Shown: positions 1-9,735, counted from the stretch's first letter. The stretch is DNA of 64,000 nucleotides from Burkholderia mayonis (GCF_001523745.2 NZ_CP013386.1:372001-436000), one strand, 5' to 3'. Numbers and translations: made by a program. Notes: generated by a model from the sequence alone, not told the origin.

Positions 1-1
1 C

Positions 2-874
2 AACTACATGCTGCCCATCGACATGGGGGGCGACCGTGTGTTCCTCGCCGGCGTGCGCGCGAGTCCGAACGATCCGTTCCGTTATCTGCGGATTCCGGCC
101 GACAGCCGCGACACGGTCGGCGAATGGATGCGGCTGCGCGCGGCGCTCGAAGATCCGGCGGTGCGCACCGAGGCGGCGCGCCGCTTCGCGCAGCATTCGC
201 TCGGCGCGGGCGACGCCGCGTTGCGTGACCGCCTCGATGACAGCGCGCAACGCGTCCTGACCCTTTTTGCGGGCGCGGACGGCAGCATCGGCCGTGGCGC
301 CGACGGCAATCCGATCGGCGGTTTCCAGGCGGTCGCGACGTTCATCGACCGGTCGGTGCCGAAGGAAGAAAAGGAGAAGGCCGCCGCGCTACTGCTGCGG
401 ATGCTCGAAGGCTCGATGTGGGAAGTCTGGCAAGTCGTGCGCGAGCGTGCGAACGAGCCGCCCGTCCAGCAGGCGCAGGACACGGTCCGCTTCGTGCAGA
501 ACGCGATCAACGCGCTGTCGGACAGCTTCCTGTACGGCGCACCCGTCTATCTGCAGCTCGATTCGTTCAGGCAGGTGCAGGCCTCGGTGTTCCAGCTGAC
601 GCGCGCGCCGGGCAAGAATCTGGTGTATCTTGGCAGCCTGCTGCTCGTCGCCGGCATCTTCGCGATGTTCTACGTGCGCGAGCGACGCCTCTGGTTCTGG
701 CTCAAGGATACGGGCGCGGGCGTCAGCGTGCTGATGGCGATGTCCACCGCACGCAAGACATTCGACTTCGAAAAGGAATTCGTGCAGACGCGCGATGCGG
801 CCGGGGCCGCATTGGGCGCGCCGCCTGCCTCCCGCGCGCCCGACGGCGCTGGTTCCAAGGACTCGACTCGGTAA
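2..874 (+). CDS. resB: Cytochrome c biogenesis protein ResB, C-terminal part
   Basis: The gene enters from the left edge, so only its last 290 residues are visible. ResB (Ccs1) is the membrane partner of CcsA in system II cytochrome c maturation, which carries haem across the inner membrane and attaches it to apocytochrome CXXCH motifs. The visible part is a periplasmic domain followed by one clear membrane segment (roughly residues 200-220 of the fragment, around LVYLGSLLLVAGIFAMFYV) and a short cytoplasmic tail with basic residues, as in the ResB C-terminus. The stop lies 4 bases before the ccsA start, so the two are co-transcribed. The identification rests on tail topology and on the adjacent ccsA. 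Confidence 0.9.
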   Translation, partial: NYMLPIDMGGDRVFLAGVRASPNDPFRYLRIPADSRDTVGEWMRLRAALEDPAVRTEAARRFAQHSLGAGDAALRDRLDDSAQRVLTLFAGADGSIGRGADGNPIGGFQAVATFIDRSVPKEEKEKAAALLLRMLEGSMWEVWQVVRERANEPPVQQAQDTVRFVQNAINALSDSFLYGAPVYLQLDSFRQVQASVFQLTRAPGKNLVYLGSLLLVAGIFAMFYVRERRLWFWLKDTGAGVSVLMAMSTARKTFDFEKEFVQTRDAAGAALGAPPASRAPDGAGSKDSTR

Positions 875-878
875 CATC

Positions 879-2069
879 ATGGATCTGACCCAAGTTTCGT
901 CATCCCCCGCGCCGCGCGCTTCCGTCGCGGCCGAGCCGGCGCTCTTCGACGACCGGCCGTTCCTGCGCCGCCTGTCGCTCGTCGACTGGCTGTTCGCGCT
1001 GGCGCTCGTGGCCGGCGCGGGCTTCGCGCTCGCGCAATACCACGCGCACATGGATTACTACGACAAGGCCGTGCTGATCGGCACCGTGCCGGCGCTCATC
1101 GTGCTCGGCTGGCGCTGGAAGCCCGCGCGGCTCCTGATGGCGGCGATCGCCGCGCTGTCGCTGCTGTCGCTGCAGATCTATCAGGGCGACCTCGCGCGAG
1201 CGGATTCGGCGTTCCTGCTCAAGTACTTCCTGTCGAGCCAGTCGGCAATCCTGTGGATGAGCGCGCTCTTCGTGCTCGCCACCCTTTTTTACTGGATCGG
1301 CATGCTGTCGCGCTCCGAGTCCGGCGGTGCGATCGGCCAGAAGCTCACGTGGGTCGCCGTGCTGATGGGCTTCACCGGCTTGATGGTGCGCTGGTACGAG
1401 TCGTATCTGATCGGCGCGGACGTCGGTCACATTCCTGTGTCGAATCTGTACGAAGTATTCGTACTGTTCAGCCTCATCACCGCGCTCCTCTATCTGTATT
1501 ACGAAGGGCATTACGGCACGCGCGCGCTGGGCGCGTTCGTGCTGCTCGTGATCAGCGCGGCGGTTGGCTTCCTGATGTGGTATTCGATCGCGCGCGACGC
1601 GCAGCAGATCCAGCCGCTCGTTCCCGCGCTGCAGAGCTGGTGGATGAAGATCCACGTGCCCGCGAACTTCATCGGCTACGGCAGCTTCGCGCTGTCGGCG
1701 ATGGTCGCGGTCGCGTATCTGGTGAAGGAGCGCGGCGTGCTCGCCGATCGCCTGCCGGCGCTCGAAGTGCTCGACGACGTGATGTACAAGTCGATCGCGG
1801 TCGGCTTCGCATTCTTCACGATCGCGACGATCCTCGGCGCGCTGTGGGCGGCCGAGGCGTGGGGCGGCTACTGGAGCTGGGATCCGAAGGAAACCTGGGC
1901 GCTCATCGTGTGGCTGAACTATGCGGCGTGGCTGCACATGCGTCTGATGAAAGGGCTGCGCGGCGCGGTCGCCGCGTGGTGGGCGCTGACCGGCCTCCTC
2001 GTCACGACGTTCGCGTTCCTCGGCGTCAACATGTTCCTGTCCGGCTTGCACAGCTACGGCAAGCTGTAA
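879..2069 (+). CDS. ccsA: Cytochrome c biogenesis protein CcsA (ResC), haem handling
   Basis: This 396-residue polytopic membrane protein is the second half of the system II cytochrome c synthetase. It presents haem on the periplasmic side for attachment to apocytochromes. The diagnostic WWD-type haem motif is visible at about residues 327-345 ([18 protein letters not shown]), followed by a conserved His-containing helix and a final membrane segment ending [11 protein letters not shown]. The start at 879 is chosen because it follows the resB stop by 4 bases; an upstream in-frame ATG at 795 lies inside resB and gives an arginine-rich, non-family N-terminus. Haem proteins that would need this system, the petABC complex, are encoded further along the window. 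Confidence 0.95.
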   Translation: MDLTQVSSSPAPRASVAAEPALFDDRPFLRRLSLVDWLFALALVAGAGFALAQYHAHMDYYDKAVLIGTVPALIVLGWRWKPARLLMAAIAALSLLSLQIYQGDLARADSAFLLKYFLSSQSAILWMSALFVLATLFYWIGMLSRSESGGAIGQKLTWVAVLMGFTGLMVRWYESYLIGADVGHIPVSNLYEVFVLFSLITALLYLYYEGHYGTRALGAFVLLVISAAVGFLMWYSIARDAQQIQPLVPALQSWWMKIHVPANFIGYGSFALSAMVAVAYLVKERGVLADRLPALEVLDDVMYKSIAVGFAFFTIATILGALWAAEAWGGYWSWDPKETWALIVWLNYAAWLHMRLMKGLRGAVAAWWALTGLLVTTFAFLGVNMFLSGLHSYGKL

Positions 2070-2094
2070 GATCCGCGCCGTTCGAACGACTAAT

Positions 2095-2129
2095 AACCGC
2101 CGACGCACTACGTGCCCGGCGGTTTTTTC
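2095..2129 (+). terminator. Rho-independent terminator after ccsA
   Basis: The sequence has a short GC stem, CCGCC (2097-2101) against GGCGG (2118-2122), followed by a run of six T. It lies 25 bases after the ccsA stop and closes the resB-ccsA operon before msrP. Confidence 0.75.
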
Positions 2130-2233
2130 TTGCGCCGGGCATTTGGCGGTACGCTGCCGAAACGGCTGGCGCGGAACTGGGTCCAAGGATTGTCGGGACG
2201 CGAGTGTCCCGACTGGCAGAACGGAGCATCGAC

Positions 2234-3229
2234 ATGTTGATCAAGAAGGCGCAGCGCGCAACGCTTGCCGGCGACGACATCCCGCGCAGCGAAATCACGC
2301 CGCAAGCGGTGTTCGAGAACCGCCGCCGTATCCTGCAGGCGGCGGGCGTCGCCGCGGCGGGCGGGCTCATCGGCGCGCACGGGCTCGCGTTCGCGGCTTA
2401 CTCGTCGCCCGATCCGAAGGCGCGCAAGCTCGCTGCGCAGACCAATCCGAAGTTCGTCGTCCCTGAGAAGGTGACGTCGTTCAAAGACATCACGACCTAT
2501 AACAACTTCTACGAATTCGGCACCGACAAGGGCGATCCGTCGCGCAACGCCGGCACGCTGCGGCCGCATCCGTGGCGCGTGTCGGTCGAGGGCGAGATCA
2601 GGAATCCGAAGGTCTACGACATCGACGAGCTGCTGAAGCTCGCGCCGCTCGAAGAGCGCGTGTACCGGCTGCGATGCGTCGAGGGCTGGTCGATGGTGAT
2701 TCCGTGGATCGGCGTTCCGCTCGCGGAGCTCATCAAGCGAGTCGAGCCGACCGGCAACGCGAAATACGTGCAATTCATCACGCTCGCGGATCCGTCGCAG
2801 ATGGCGGGGCTGTCGGCGCCGATCCTCGACTGGCCGTATTCCGAAGGACTGCGGATGGACGAGGCGATGAATCCGCTGACGCTGCTCACGATGGGCGTCT
2901 ATGGACAGGTGCTGCCGAATCAGAACGGCGCGCCGGTGCGGGTGATCGTGCCGTGGAAATACGGCTTCAAGAGCGCGAAGTCGATCGTAAAGATCCGCTT
3001 CGTCGAGCATCAGCCGCCGACGAGCTGGAACACGTACGCGCCGAACGAATACGGCTTTTATTCGAACGTCAATCCGAACGTCGACCATCCGCGCTGGAGC
3101 CAGGCGACCGAGCGGCGCATCGGCGAAGACGGATTCTTCACGCCGAAGCGCAAGACGCTGATGTTCAACGGCTATGGCGATTGGGTCGCGTCGATGTATC
3201 GCGGCATGGATCTGAAGAAGTACTTCTGA
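2234..3229 (+). CDS. msrP: Periplasmic protein-methionine-sulfoxide reductase, molybdopterin subunit MsrP
   Basis: MsrP (YedY) is a molybdopterin-dependent enzyme that repairs oxidised methionines in periplasmic proteins. The 331-residue product has a Tat-type signal with the RRR cluster at residues 30-32 ([11 protein letters not shown]), followed by a hydrophobic stretch ending in AFA. The Mo-ligating cysteine is Cys148 in [10 protein letters not shown], inside the sulfite-oxidase-like fold, and the C-terminus has the family pattern around [17 protein letters not shown]. The start at 2234 gives the complete Tat signal; longer in-frame starts run back through the ccsA terminator. It is followed 22 bases later by its membrane haem partner msrQ, and export depends on a Tat system whose genes lie at 54.7-56.3 kb. 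Confidence 0.95.
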   Translation: MLIKKAQRATLAGDDIPRSEITPQAVFENRRRILQAAGVAAAGGLIGAHGLAFAAYSSPDPKARKLAAQTNPKFVVPEKVTSFKDITTYNNFYEFGTDKGDPSRNAGTLRPHPWRVSVEGEIRNPKVYDIDELLKLAPLEERVYRLRCVEGWSMVIPWIGVPLAELIKRVEPTGNAKYVQFITLADPSQMAGLSAPILDWPYSEGLRMDEAMNPLTLLTMGVYGQVLPNQNGAPVRVIVPWKYGFKSAKSIVKIRFVEHQPPTSWNTYAPNEYGFYSNVNPNVDHPRWSQATERRIGEDGFFTPKRKTLMFNGYGDWVASMYRGMDLKKYF

Positions 3230-3251
3230 GTAACGGCGAATGGAGAACGAT

Positions 3252-3962
3252 ATGCAACCCTCGACATTCGCCGGGACGACCGCGGGCGCCGGCGTGCGCG
3301 GCCGCGCGCCGCGCCGGGACGTTGGCCGGGCGGGCGGCGCGCCGCGCTGGCTCGCGCCCGTGAAGATCGCCGTGTTCGTCGCGTCGCTGTATCCGCTCGC
3401 GCGCATCGTGTTCTTCGGGATGACCGACCGGCTGGGCGCGAATCCGATCGAGTTCATCACGCGCTCGACGGGGCTCTGGACGCTCGTGTTCCTGTGCATC
3501 ACGCTCGCCGTCACACCGCTGCGCCGGCTGACGGGCATCAACGCGCTGCTGCGGCTGCGGCGCATGCTCGGGCTCTACGCATTTTTCTACGCGATGCTGC
3601 ACTTCACGACTTACATCTGGTTCGACAAGTGGTTCGACGTGATGGATATCGTGAAGGATGTCGTGAAGCGCCCGTTCATCACCGTCGGTTTCGTCGCGTT
3701 CGTGCTGCTGATTCCGCTCGCCGCGACGTCGCCGCGCGCGATCGCGCGTCGGCTCGGCCGGCACTGGCAGACGCTGCACAGGGCGATTTATGCGATCGCG
3801 ACGTTCGGCATCCTGCATTTCTGGTGGATGAAGGCGGGCAAGCACGATCTCGTGCTGCCGAAGCTGTACGGCGTGATCGTGCTCGTGTTGCTCGGCTGGC
3901 GGGTAGCCGTGTGGGCGCGGCAGCGCTGGCGCGGGGCTCAGGCAGGCGGGCGTGTATCGTAG
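3252..3962 (+). CDS. msrQ: Protein-methionine-sulfoxide reductase haem-binding subunit MsrQ
   Basis: MsrQ (YedZ) is an inner-membrane haem b protein of the ferric-reductase-like transmembrane family. It passes electrons from the respiratory chain to MsrP. The 236-residue product has about six membrane segments, and His residues typical of haem coordination are visible in ARIVFFG...LHFTTYIWF and in WQTLHRAIYAIATFGILHFWW. The start at 3252 is preferred over 3240 because GGAG at 3242-3245 is well spaced for it. The first 30 residues are Gly/Arg rich and low in complexity, then membrane segment 1 begins. It forms a two-gene unit with msrP. Confidence 0.93.
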   Translation: MQPSTFAGTTAGAGVRGRAPRRDVGRAGGAPRWLAPVKIAVFVASLYPLARIVFFGMTDRLGANPIEFITRSTGLWTLVFLCITLAVTPLRRLTGINALLRLRRMLGLYAFFYAMLHFTTYIWFDKWFDVMDIVKDVVKRPFITVGFVAFVLLIPLAATSPRAIARRLGRHWQTLHRAIYAIATFGILHFWWMKAGKHDLVLPKLYGVIVLVLLGWRVAVWARQRWRGAQAGGRVS

Positions 3963-4033
3963 CGTGTCGCGTGTCGCGTACGCATTGCGCATATCGCATG
4001 TACGACGTATGTCGCATTGCGCGGCACGCACAC

Positions 4034-4072
4034 AAAAAGGCGATGCCCGAATGAACGGACATCGCCTTTTGC
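4034..4072. terminator. Bidirectional terminator between msrQ and lysA
   Basis: The hairpin AAAAGGCGATG (4035-4045) against CATCGCCTTTT (4060-4070) has an A run on one side and a T run on the other. It can therefore end transcription from msrQ on the plus strand and from lysA on the minus strand, which converge here. Confidence 0.8.
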
Positions 4073-4121
4073 CATTTGATCGGATCTCACCGGCTGGCCG
4101 CGCACGCGAGCCGGTGTTCGC

Positions 4122-5393
4122 TCACTTGCCGTCGGACAGGACCGATTCGCGCTCGAACAGGCTTTCGACCGTCTCGCGCGGCCGCACGAGATACGCGTTC
4201 GCGCCGTCGACGATCACCTCGGCCGCGCGCGGCCGCGTGTTGTAGTTCGAGCTCATCGTAAAGCCGTACGCGCCTGCGGAGCGAATCGCGAGCAGATCGC
4301 CCGGCGCGATCGCGAGCGATCGCTCGCGGCCGAGCCAGTCGCCGCTCTCGCAGACCGGACCGACGACGTCGTAGACCGCCGCCGCGATGTCCGTGCGCGG
4401 CTTCACCGGCTCGATTGCGTGAAACGCTTCGTACATCGCCGGACGTGCGAGATCGTTCATCGCCGCGTCGACGATCGCGAAGTTCTTTTCGTCGCCCTGC
4501 TTCAGGAATTCGACGCGCGTGAGCAGAATGCCCGCGTTGCCCGTCAGCGAGCGGCCCGGCTCGAACCATATCTCGCGATGGCCGTGGCCGCGCGCGTCGA
4601 TGCGCTCGAGCACCGCGCGCACGTAGGCGCCGATGTCGGGCGGCGTTTCGTCGTCGTACGTGATGCCGAGCCCGCCGCCGACGTCGACGTGGTGGATCTT
4701 CACGCCGTCCGCCTCGATCTGCTCGACGAGGTCGAGCAGCTTGTCGATCGCGTCGAGGTACGGGCTCAGTTCGGTGATCTGCGAGCCGATGTGGCAGTCG
4801 ATGCCGACCACATCGAGGTTCGGCAACGCGGCCGCCGCGCGGTAGGTCGCGCGCGCTTCGTCGAACGCAATGCCGAACTTGTTCGCCTTCAGCCCGGTCG
4901 AGATGTACGGGTGCGTTTTCGGATCGACATCCGGATTCACGCGCAGCGACACGGGCGCGCGCTTGCCGAGCGACGCTGCGACGGCGTTCAGCCGGTCGAG
5001 CTCCGGAATCGATTCGACGTTGAAGCATTTGACGCCCGCTTCGAGCGCGGCGCGCATTTCGTCCGCGCTCTTGCCGACGCCAGAGAACACGACGTCCTGC
5101 GCACGGCCGCCTGCCGCGAGCACGCGGGCGAGCTCGCCGCCCGACACGATGTCGAAGCCCGCGCCGAGCCGCGCGAACACGTTCAGCACGCCGAGGTTGC
5201 TGTTCGCCTTCACGGCGACGTGAATCGACGCGCGGCGGCCCGCGCACGCATTTGCATAGGCCTCGTAGGCCGCGGTGAGCGCGGCGCGCGAATAGACGAA
5301 CAGCGGGGTGCCGAAACGATCGGCGAGTTCGGCGGCGGCGATGCGCTCGGCGTGGAGCGCGCCGTCGACATAGTCAAATGCAGCTTGAGTCAT
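4122..5393 (-). CDS. lysA: Diaminopimelate decarboxylase
   Basis: LysA removes CO2 from meso-diaminopimelate to give L-lysine, the last step of lysine synthesis. The 423-residue product has the fold III PLP-enzyme pattern: the PLP lysine is Lys62 in HVAVKANSN, followed by the barrel strands GAGFDIVSGGEL and HIGSQI, the glycine loop DVGGGLGI, the EPGRSL phosphate-binding stretch, and the C-terminal active-site cysteine region GPVCESGDWLGRE. Length matches the family. It lies 10 bases downstream of lptM on the same strand, the common proteobacterial lptM-lysA arrangement, with cyaY divergent. Confidence 0.96.
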   Translation of the reverse strand: MTQAAFDYVDGALHAERIAAAELADRFGTPLFVYSRAALTAAYEAYANACAGRRASIHVAVKANSNLGVLNVFARLGAGFDIVSGGELARVLAAGGRAQDVVFSGVGKSADEMRAALEAGVKCFNVESIPELDRLNAVAASLGKRAPVSLRVNPDVDPKTHPYISTGLKANKFGIAFDEARATYRAAAALPNLDVVGIDCHIGSQITELSPYLDAIDKLLDLVEQIEADGVKIHHVDVGGGLGITYDDETPPDIGAYVRAVLERIDARGHGHREIWFEPGRSLTGNAGILLTRVEFLKQGDEKNFAIVDAAMNDLARPAMYEAFHAIEPVKPRTDIAAAVYDVVGPVCESGDWLGRERSLAIAPGDLLAIRSAGAYGFTMSSNYNTRPRAAEVIVDGANAYLVRPRETVESLFERESVLSDGK

Positions 5394-5403
5394 GCAGGAT
5401 CGG

Positions 5404-5685
5404 TCATTGGGCGGAAGAGGCGCCGGACGCGGGTGCCGCCTGCGGCGTGCGTTGCGTCGACAGGTCGGGCGACAGCGTGAGCGGCGCGCCGGCGGCGCCG
5501 GATGCGCCGTTGTCGCGCACCGACGCCGTTTCGGCGTCGGGCGTCATGTCCGACGGCGGCAGCGTCTGTTCAGTTGGCTTGGGCGGCAGCGGCGGCACGA
5601 CCGGCATGTACAGCGGGCCGCGCTGGCCGCAGCCTGCGAGCGCCAAAGCCGCTACAATCGCGCTCATCTGGAAAACGATACGCAT
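5404..5685 (-). CDS. lptM: Small lipoprotein of the LptM (YifL) type
   Basis: This 93-residue product begins with a short signal and a lipobox (ALAGCGQRGPLYMP), so Cys18 should be lipidated. The motif CGQRGPLY after the cysteine is the hallmark of the LptM/YifL family, which helps assembly of the LPS translocon LptDE in enterobacteria. The rest is Pro/Ala/Ser rich and probably disordered, and it is longer than the E. coli protein. The start at 5685 is fixed by the signal peptide; a longer reading frame back to 5934 overlaps cyaY on the opposite strand. The gene precedes lysA and is divergent from cyaY, as in many proteobacteria. Confidence 0.85.
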   Translation of the reverse strand: MRIVFQMSAIVAALALAGCGQRGPLYMPVVPPLPPKPTEQTLPPSDMTPDAETASVRDNGASGAAGAPLTLSPDLSTQRTPQAAPASGASSAQ

Positions 5686-5721
5686 GACCGTCCCTAAACA
5701 ATTGAATCGATAGAGTTTAGC

Positions 5722-6048
5722 ATGTCCGATACTGATTACCTGACCCGGGCCGAAGCCGTGCTGACGGCCGTCGAGCGGTCGGTCGACGACGCCAACGACG
5801 GCGACGCCGACATTGATCTCGAGCGCAACGGCAGCGTGCTCACGCTCACGTTCGAGAACGGCTCGAAGATCATCGTGAACCTGCAGCCGCCGATGCAGGA
5901 AGTCTGGATCGCCGCGAAAGCGGGCGGTTTCCATTACCGGTTCGTCGACGGCGCGTGGCGCGATACGCGCAGCGGCCAGGAGTTCTTCGCGGCGCTGACC
6001 GGCTACGCGACCCAGCAGGCCGGAATGCCGATCACGTTCAGCGCGTGA
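5722..6048 (+). CDS. cyaY: Frataxin-like iron-binding protein CyaY
   Basis: CyaY is the bacterial frataxin, an acidic iron-binding protein that modulates iron-sulfur cluster assembly on IscS. The 108-residue product has the family pattern: an acidic first helix (residues about 15-30, rich in Asp/Glu), then beta strands including the conserved [20 protein letters not shown] and a final helix around [12 protein letters not shown]. Length and order match CyaY throughout. It is a single gene divergent from lptM-lysA and ends at a bidirectional terminator shared with ponA. Confidence 0.96.
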   Translation: MSDTDYLTRAEAVLTAVERSVDDANDGDADIDLERNGSVLTLTFENGSKIIVNLQPPMQEVWIAAKAGGFHYRFVDGAWRDTRSGQEFFAALTGYATQQAGMPITFSA

Positions 6049-6111
6049 TTCGGCTGCGGCGCGCAGGCGAGCGCACGCCGTGCGAGCGCCGCCGAGCAGA
6101 GCCCCAGATGG

Positions 6112-6140
6112 AAAAAGCGGCCGAAGGCCGCTTTTTCGTT
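6112..6140. terminator. Bidirectional terminator between cyaY and ponA
   Basis: There is an 11-bp perfect stem, AAAAAGCGGCC (6112-6122) against GGCCGCTTTTT (6126-6136), with a 3-base loop. A and T runs on either side allow it to serve the converging cyaY and ponA transcripts. Confidence 0.88.
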
Positions 6141-6153
6141 TGGCGAACGACGC

Positions 6154-8547
6154 TCAGTTGCCGCCGCGGAACAGGTTCATGATGTCCTGCTTCTCCTGCT
6201 CGTCGACGTGCTCGGGCACGATGCTTGCGGAGTCGGGCGGCGCGGCTGGCAGGTTCACGCCGACCGTCGCGACGAAGCCGTGGCCCGGCGTGAACTGATC
6301 GAAATACAGTTCGCCGCCGAGCGTCGCGACGCCGTCGGGCATCGGCATCTTGTATTCCGGCACGTTCTTGAGCGCGGGGCCCATGTAGTCGATCCATACG
6401 GGCAATGCGAGACCGCCGCCGGTTTCGCGATCGCCGAGGCTGCGCGGGCTGTCGTAGCCGATCCACGCGATCGCCGCGAGCGTGTGCTGGTAGCCGCCGA
6501 ACCACGCGTCGCGCGAGTCGTTCGTCGTACCGGTCTTGCCCGCGAGATCGGTACGCTTCAGCACGTTCGAGCGTGCGCCCGTGCCACGCTGTGCGACGCT
6601 CTGCAACAGGCTGTTCATCACGTACGCGTTGCGAGGATCGATCGCGCGCGGCGCGTTCTGCTCGGCGACGAGCGGCTGTGCGCGCGCGACCATGTTGCCG
6701 CTTGAATCGGTCACTTCGGCGATCAGATACGGATTGATCCGGTAGCCGCCGTTCGCGAACACCGAGAACGCGCCCGCCATTTGCAGCGGCGTGACGAGGC
6801 CCGCGCCGAGCGCCATCGGCAGGTAAGCCGGGTGGCGATCCGCGTCGAAGCCGAAGTGCGTGATGTACTGCTGTGCGTATTTGGGGCCGATGTGGTTGAG
6901 GATGCGGATCGACACCAGGTTGCGCGAGCGCTGCAGCGCGGTGCGCATCGACATCGGGCCTTCGAAGCCGCCGCCGTAGTTCTTCGGCTCCCACGGCTGG
7001 CCGCCCGTTTCGGCGGCGCTGAAGTAAAGCGGGCCGTCGTTGATGATCGTCGCGGGGCCGAGCCCCTTGTCGAGCGATGCCGAGTAGATGAACGGCTTGA
7101 ACGACGAGCCCGGCTGTCGCCACGCCTGCGTTACGTGGTTGAACTTGTTCTTGTTGAAATCGAAGCCGCCGATCAGCGAGCGGATCGCGCCGTCCTGCGG
7201 AACGATCGAAACGAACGCGCCTTCGACCTGCGGCAACTGCCCGATCGCCCATGAGCCGTCGTCGTTCTTGAAGACGCGCACGATCGCGCCGGGGCGGATC
7301 CGCTTGTTCGGCTGCGCATTCGTCGACAGCGAGCTGGCGGCGAAGCGCAGATCGTCGCCGCTCACCGTTGCGTCGCCGCCGTTCGAGAATACGACGCGAA
7401 TCTGCCGCGGGCTCGCCTCGGTGACGACGGCCGCGATCAGCTCGCCGTTGTCCGGATGATCGACGAGCGCGTCGTCGATCGCCTGCTCGCGGTCGTCCGC
7501 GTTCGCGGCAAGCTCGATGAAGCCTTCCGGCCCGCGATAGCCGCGGCGCCGGTCATACGTCATCAGGCCCTTGCGCAGCGCGCGGTACGCGAGCGTCTGG
7601 TCTGCGGAATCGATCGTCGTGACGACGTTGAGCCCGCGCGTGTACGCCTCGTCCTTGTACTGCGCGTACATCATCTGCCGCACCATCTCGGCGATGTATT
7701 CCGCGTGCACGCTGTATTCACGGCTCGGGCTCTTGACGACGAGCGGCTCGGCGATCGCCTCGTCGTACTGTTCGCGCGTGATGAAGTTCAGTTCGAGCAT
7801 CCGCTGCAGGATGTACTGCTGCCGGACCTTCGCGCGCTTCGGGTTGGCGACCGGATTGTACGCGGACGGCGCTTTCGGCAGGCCGGCCAGCATCGCCGCC
7901 TCGGCAAGCGTGATGTCCTTCAGATCCTTGTTGAAGTAAGCGTGCGCCGCTGCGGCGAAGCCGTACGCGCGCTGCCCCAGAAAGATCTGATTCATGTAGA
8001 CCTCGAGAATCTGATCCTTCGTCAGCGCGCGCTCGATCCGGTACGCGAGCAGCATCTCGTAGATCTTGCGGGTGTACGTTTTCTCGCTCGACAGGAAGAA
8101 GTTGCGCGCGACCTGCATCGTGATCGTGCTCGCGCCCTGTGTCGCATGGCCGTTCGTCAGTGCGACGATGCCGGCGCGGATGATGCCTGTCAGATCGACG
8201 CCGCCGTGTTCGTAGAAGCGCGCGTCCTCGATTGCGAGCACCGCTTTCTTCAGCGAATCCGGGACGTCCTGAAGATGGACGATGTCCCGGCGCTCCTCGC
8301 CGAATTCGCCGATCAGCACGTGATCCGCCGTGTAGATGCGCAGTGGCACCTTCGGTCGGTAGTCGGTCAGTGCGTCGAGCGACGGCATGTTCGGCGACGC
8401 GACGACGAGCGCGTAGCCGAGCACGAGCCCGACGCAGGCTGCGAGCGCCACGCACACGCCTGCGACACCGAGCGCGAGCTTCAGCCACAGCGGGCGGCGG
8501 CGAAGCTCGGGCGGGGGAGGCGGGGACGTAGGATTCGTAGATTGCAT
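6154..8547 (-). CDS. ponA: Penicillin-binding protein 1A, bifunctional transglycosylase/transpeptidase
   Basis: PBP1a polymerises lipid II into glycan strands and crosslinks the peptides, working in the inner membrane with its catalytic domains in the periplasm. The 797-residue product has an N-terminal membrane anchor, a family 51 glycosyltransferase domain with the catalytic EDARFYEHGGVD motif near residue 85, an OB-like insert, and a transpeptidase domain with SSFKPF (SxxK), SRN (SxN) and KTGTTNDSRDAW (KTG). Length fits class A PBP1a. ATG at 8547 is chosen; a GTG two codons upstream is an alternative. A TATAAT hexamer on the minus strand (8574-8579) could be its -10. It is divergent from the pil locus, as ponA commonly is next to pilM. 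Confidence 0.95.
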   Translation of the reverse strand: MQSTNPTSPPPPPELRRRPLWLKLALGVAGVCVALAACVGLVLGYALVVASPNMPSLDALTDYRPKVPLRIYTADHVLIGEFGEERRDIVHLQDVPDSLKKAVLAIEDARFYEHGGVDLTGIIRAGIVALTNGHATQGASTITMQVARNFFLSSEKTYTRKIYEMLLAYRIERALTKDQILEVYMNQIFLGQRAYGFAAAAHAYFNKDLKDITLAEAAMLAGLPKAPSAYNPVANPKRAKVRQQYILQRMLELNFITREQYDEAIAEPLVVKSPSREYSVHAEYIAEMVRQMMYAQYKDEAYTRGLNVVTTIDSADQTLAYRALRKGLMTYDRRRGYRGPEGFIELAANADDREQAIDDALVDHPDNGELIAAVVTEASPRQIRVVFSNGGDATVSGDDLRFAASSLSTNAQPNKRIRPGAIVRVFKNDDGSWAIGQLPQVEGAFVSIVPQDGAIRSLIGGFDFNKNKFNHVTQAWRQPGSSFKPFIYSASLDKGLGPATIINDGPLYFSAAETGGQPWEPKNYGGGFEGPMSMRTALQRSRNLVSIRILNHIGPKYAQQYITHFGFDADRHPAYLPMALGAGLVTPLQMAGAFSVFANGGYRINPYLIAEVTDSSGNMVARAQPLVAEQNAPRAIDPRNAYVMNSLLQSVAQRGTGARSNVLKRTDLAGKTGTTNDSRDAWFGGYQHTLAAIAWIGYDSPRSLGDRETGGGLALPVWIDYMGPALKNVPEYKMPMPDGVATLGGELYFDQFTPGHGFVATVGVNLPAAPPDSASIVPEHVDEQEKQDIMNLFRGGN

Positions 8548-8573
8548 AGGCACACCAAAAAAACAGTCCCGCG

Positions 8574-8579
8574 ATTATA
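8574..8579 (-). promoter_or_regulatory. Possible -10 element of ponA
   Basis: A perfect TATAAT on the minus strand lies 27 bases upstream of the ponA start. No convincing -35 is visible at 16-18 bases spacing, so the call is tentative. Confidence 0.35.
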
Positions 8580-8784
8580 GCTGCCCGGTTTTGCCGGACT
8601 CCGGAAGGTTCCGGACGGGAACCGGCGCGGCGCGGCCACGCGGCGCGCCGATGACTCACTGTAGCGCGCTTGTAGCCGGGCGGCGCAGGCGTTGGCCGTT
8701 CGGCAGACTCCCGGCGCGCCGGGCGGCTTTGCAAAATGGCTCCGTATCGCGCTTCGACGGGAGGCGCGTTCATGGAGGACAGGG

Positions 8785-9735
8785 ATGCAAGAACGTTCGT
8801 GGTGGTCGATCGGCCGACGCTTTGCAGCGGGGATCGACGTAAACCGGCGCGCGGTGCGAATCGCGGTGCTGAGTCGGCGCGTTCGCGGCGGCACGGTGCG
8901 GCTCGAGGCGCTCGACGCGGAGCCGCTGCCGGCCGGTGTGTTCGACGAGCCGGCCGACGCTGATTGGTCGGCTGTGGCGGCAGCGCTGGCGACGGCGCTC
9001 GGCCGATCGCCGCGGGCGCGGCCGCCGGTAGGCATGGCGCGGCGGACGATGGTGGGCGTGATGGCGCTGCCGGACGGCGCATTCTCGACCGCGACGCTCG
9101 CGTGGCCGCGCGGCGAAGCCGGGGCGGCCGTCGAGTCTGCCGTGCGCGCGGCGGCCGAGCGGCTCACCGGGCTCGCGCGCGACGCGCTCGCGGTCGATTG
9201 GTGTGTAAACGACGCGGTTGCCCCGCGCGAGGTTGCGTTCGCGACGGCGGCGCACGTGCATCTCGATGTGCGGATGGAGGCCGCCGCGTCGGCCGGTATC
9301 GAACTCATCGCGGTCGACGGCGAGCCGCCCGCCGCGTTGCGGGCGATACGTCATGTCGCCGTACGCGAGGTCGACGAGGGCGAGCCGTATCTCGGTATAT
9401 GGATCGGCGAGGGCGGCGTGCACGGCTGGCTCGTGTCGGCCGACGCGGTCGCCGCGCAGATCCGCTATCCGGCACTCGAACACGCGGATCTTGCCGATGC
9501 GCTGCGCGAACTCGCACGGGCCGGCGCGCCGCGCTGTGCGTTCGTCGCCGGGGATCTGGAATGGCTCGGCGGCGCACAGATTTCGCTCGCCGACGTCGGC
9601 GACCTGCTCGGCTGCATCGTCCTGCCGTTCGAATGTGCGGCGTGCGGTCCGCTGGGTGCGATCGACGAGGCGTATGCCCATTCGCCGGGTTTCGCGGTGG
9701 CGTACGGGCTCGCGCTGCGCGGGGTGTTCGAATGA
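8785..9735 (+). CDS. pilM: PilM-like actin-fold pilus assembly protein
   Basis: PilM is a cytoplasmic actin-like ATPase-fold protein that binds the N-terminus of PilN and couples the type IV pilus machine to its inner-membrane alignment complex. The 316-residue product opens with the actin-fold phosphate-1 pattern AAGIDVNRRAVRIAVL and has a later GIWIGEGGVHGWLV stretch that can be phosphate 2, ending in PGFAVAYGLALRG, the usual PilM ending. It is shorter than the typical 350 residues. The start at 8785 is set by a strong GGAGG (8774-8778), 6 bases upstream. The stop overlaps the next gene by ATGA. It heads a pilM-N-O/P-Q-aroK-aroB unit, so a DNA-uptake or pilus role is inferred from context. 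Confidence 0.75.
   Translation: MQERSWWSIGRRFAAGIDVNRRAVRIAVLSRRVRGGTVRLEALDAEPLPAGVFDEPADADWSAVAAALATALGRSPRARPPVGMARRTMVGVMALPDGAFSTATLAWPRGEAGAAVESAVRAAAERLTGLARDALAVDWCVNDAVAPREVAFATAAHVHLDVRMEAAASAGIELIAVDGEPPAALRAIRHVAVREVDEGEPYLGIWIGEGGVHGWLVSADAVAAQIRYPALEHADLADALRELARAGAPRCAFVAGDLEWLGGAQISLADVGDLLGCIVLPFECAACGPLGAIDEAYAHSPGFAVAYGLALRGVFE

Noticed and set aside
3981..4022. Direct repeat CGCATTGCGC at 3981-3990 and 4013-4022 after msrQ
   Set aside because: Only two copies of a short GC-rich word in a noncoding stretch with other similar words; not distinguishable from chance and no CRISPR-like spacing series.
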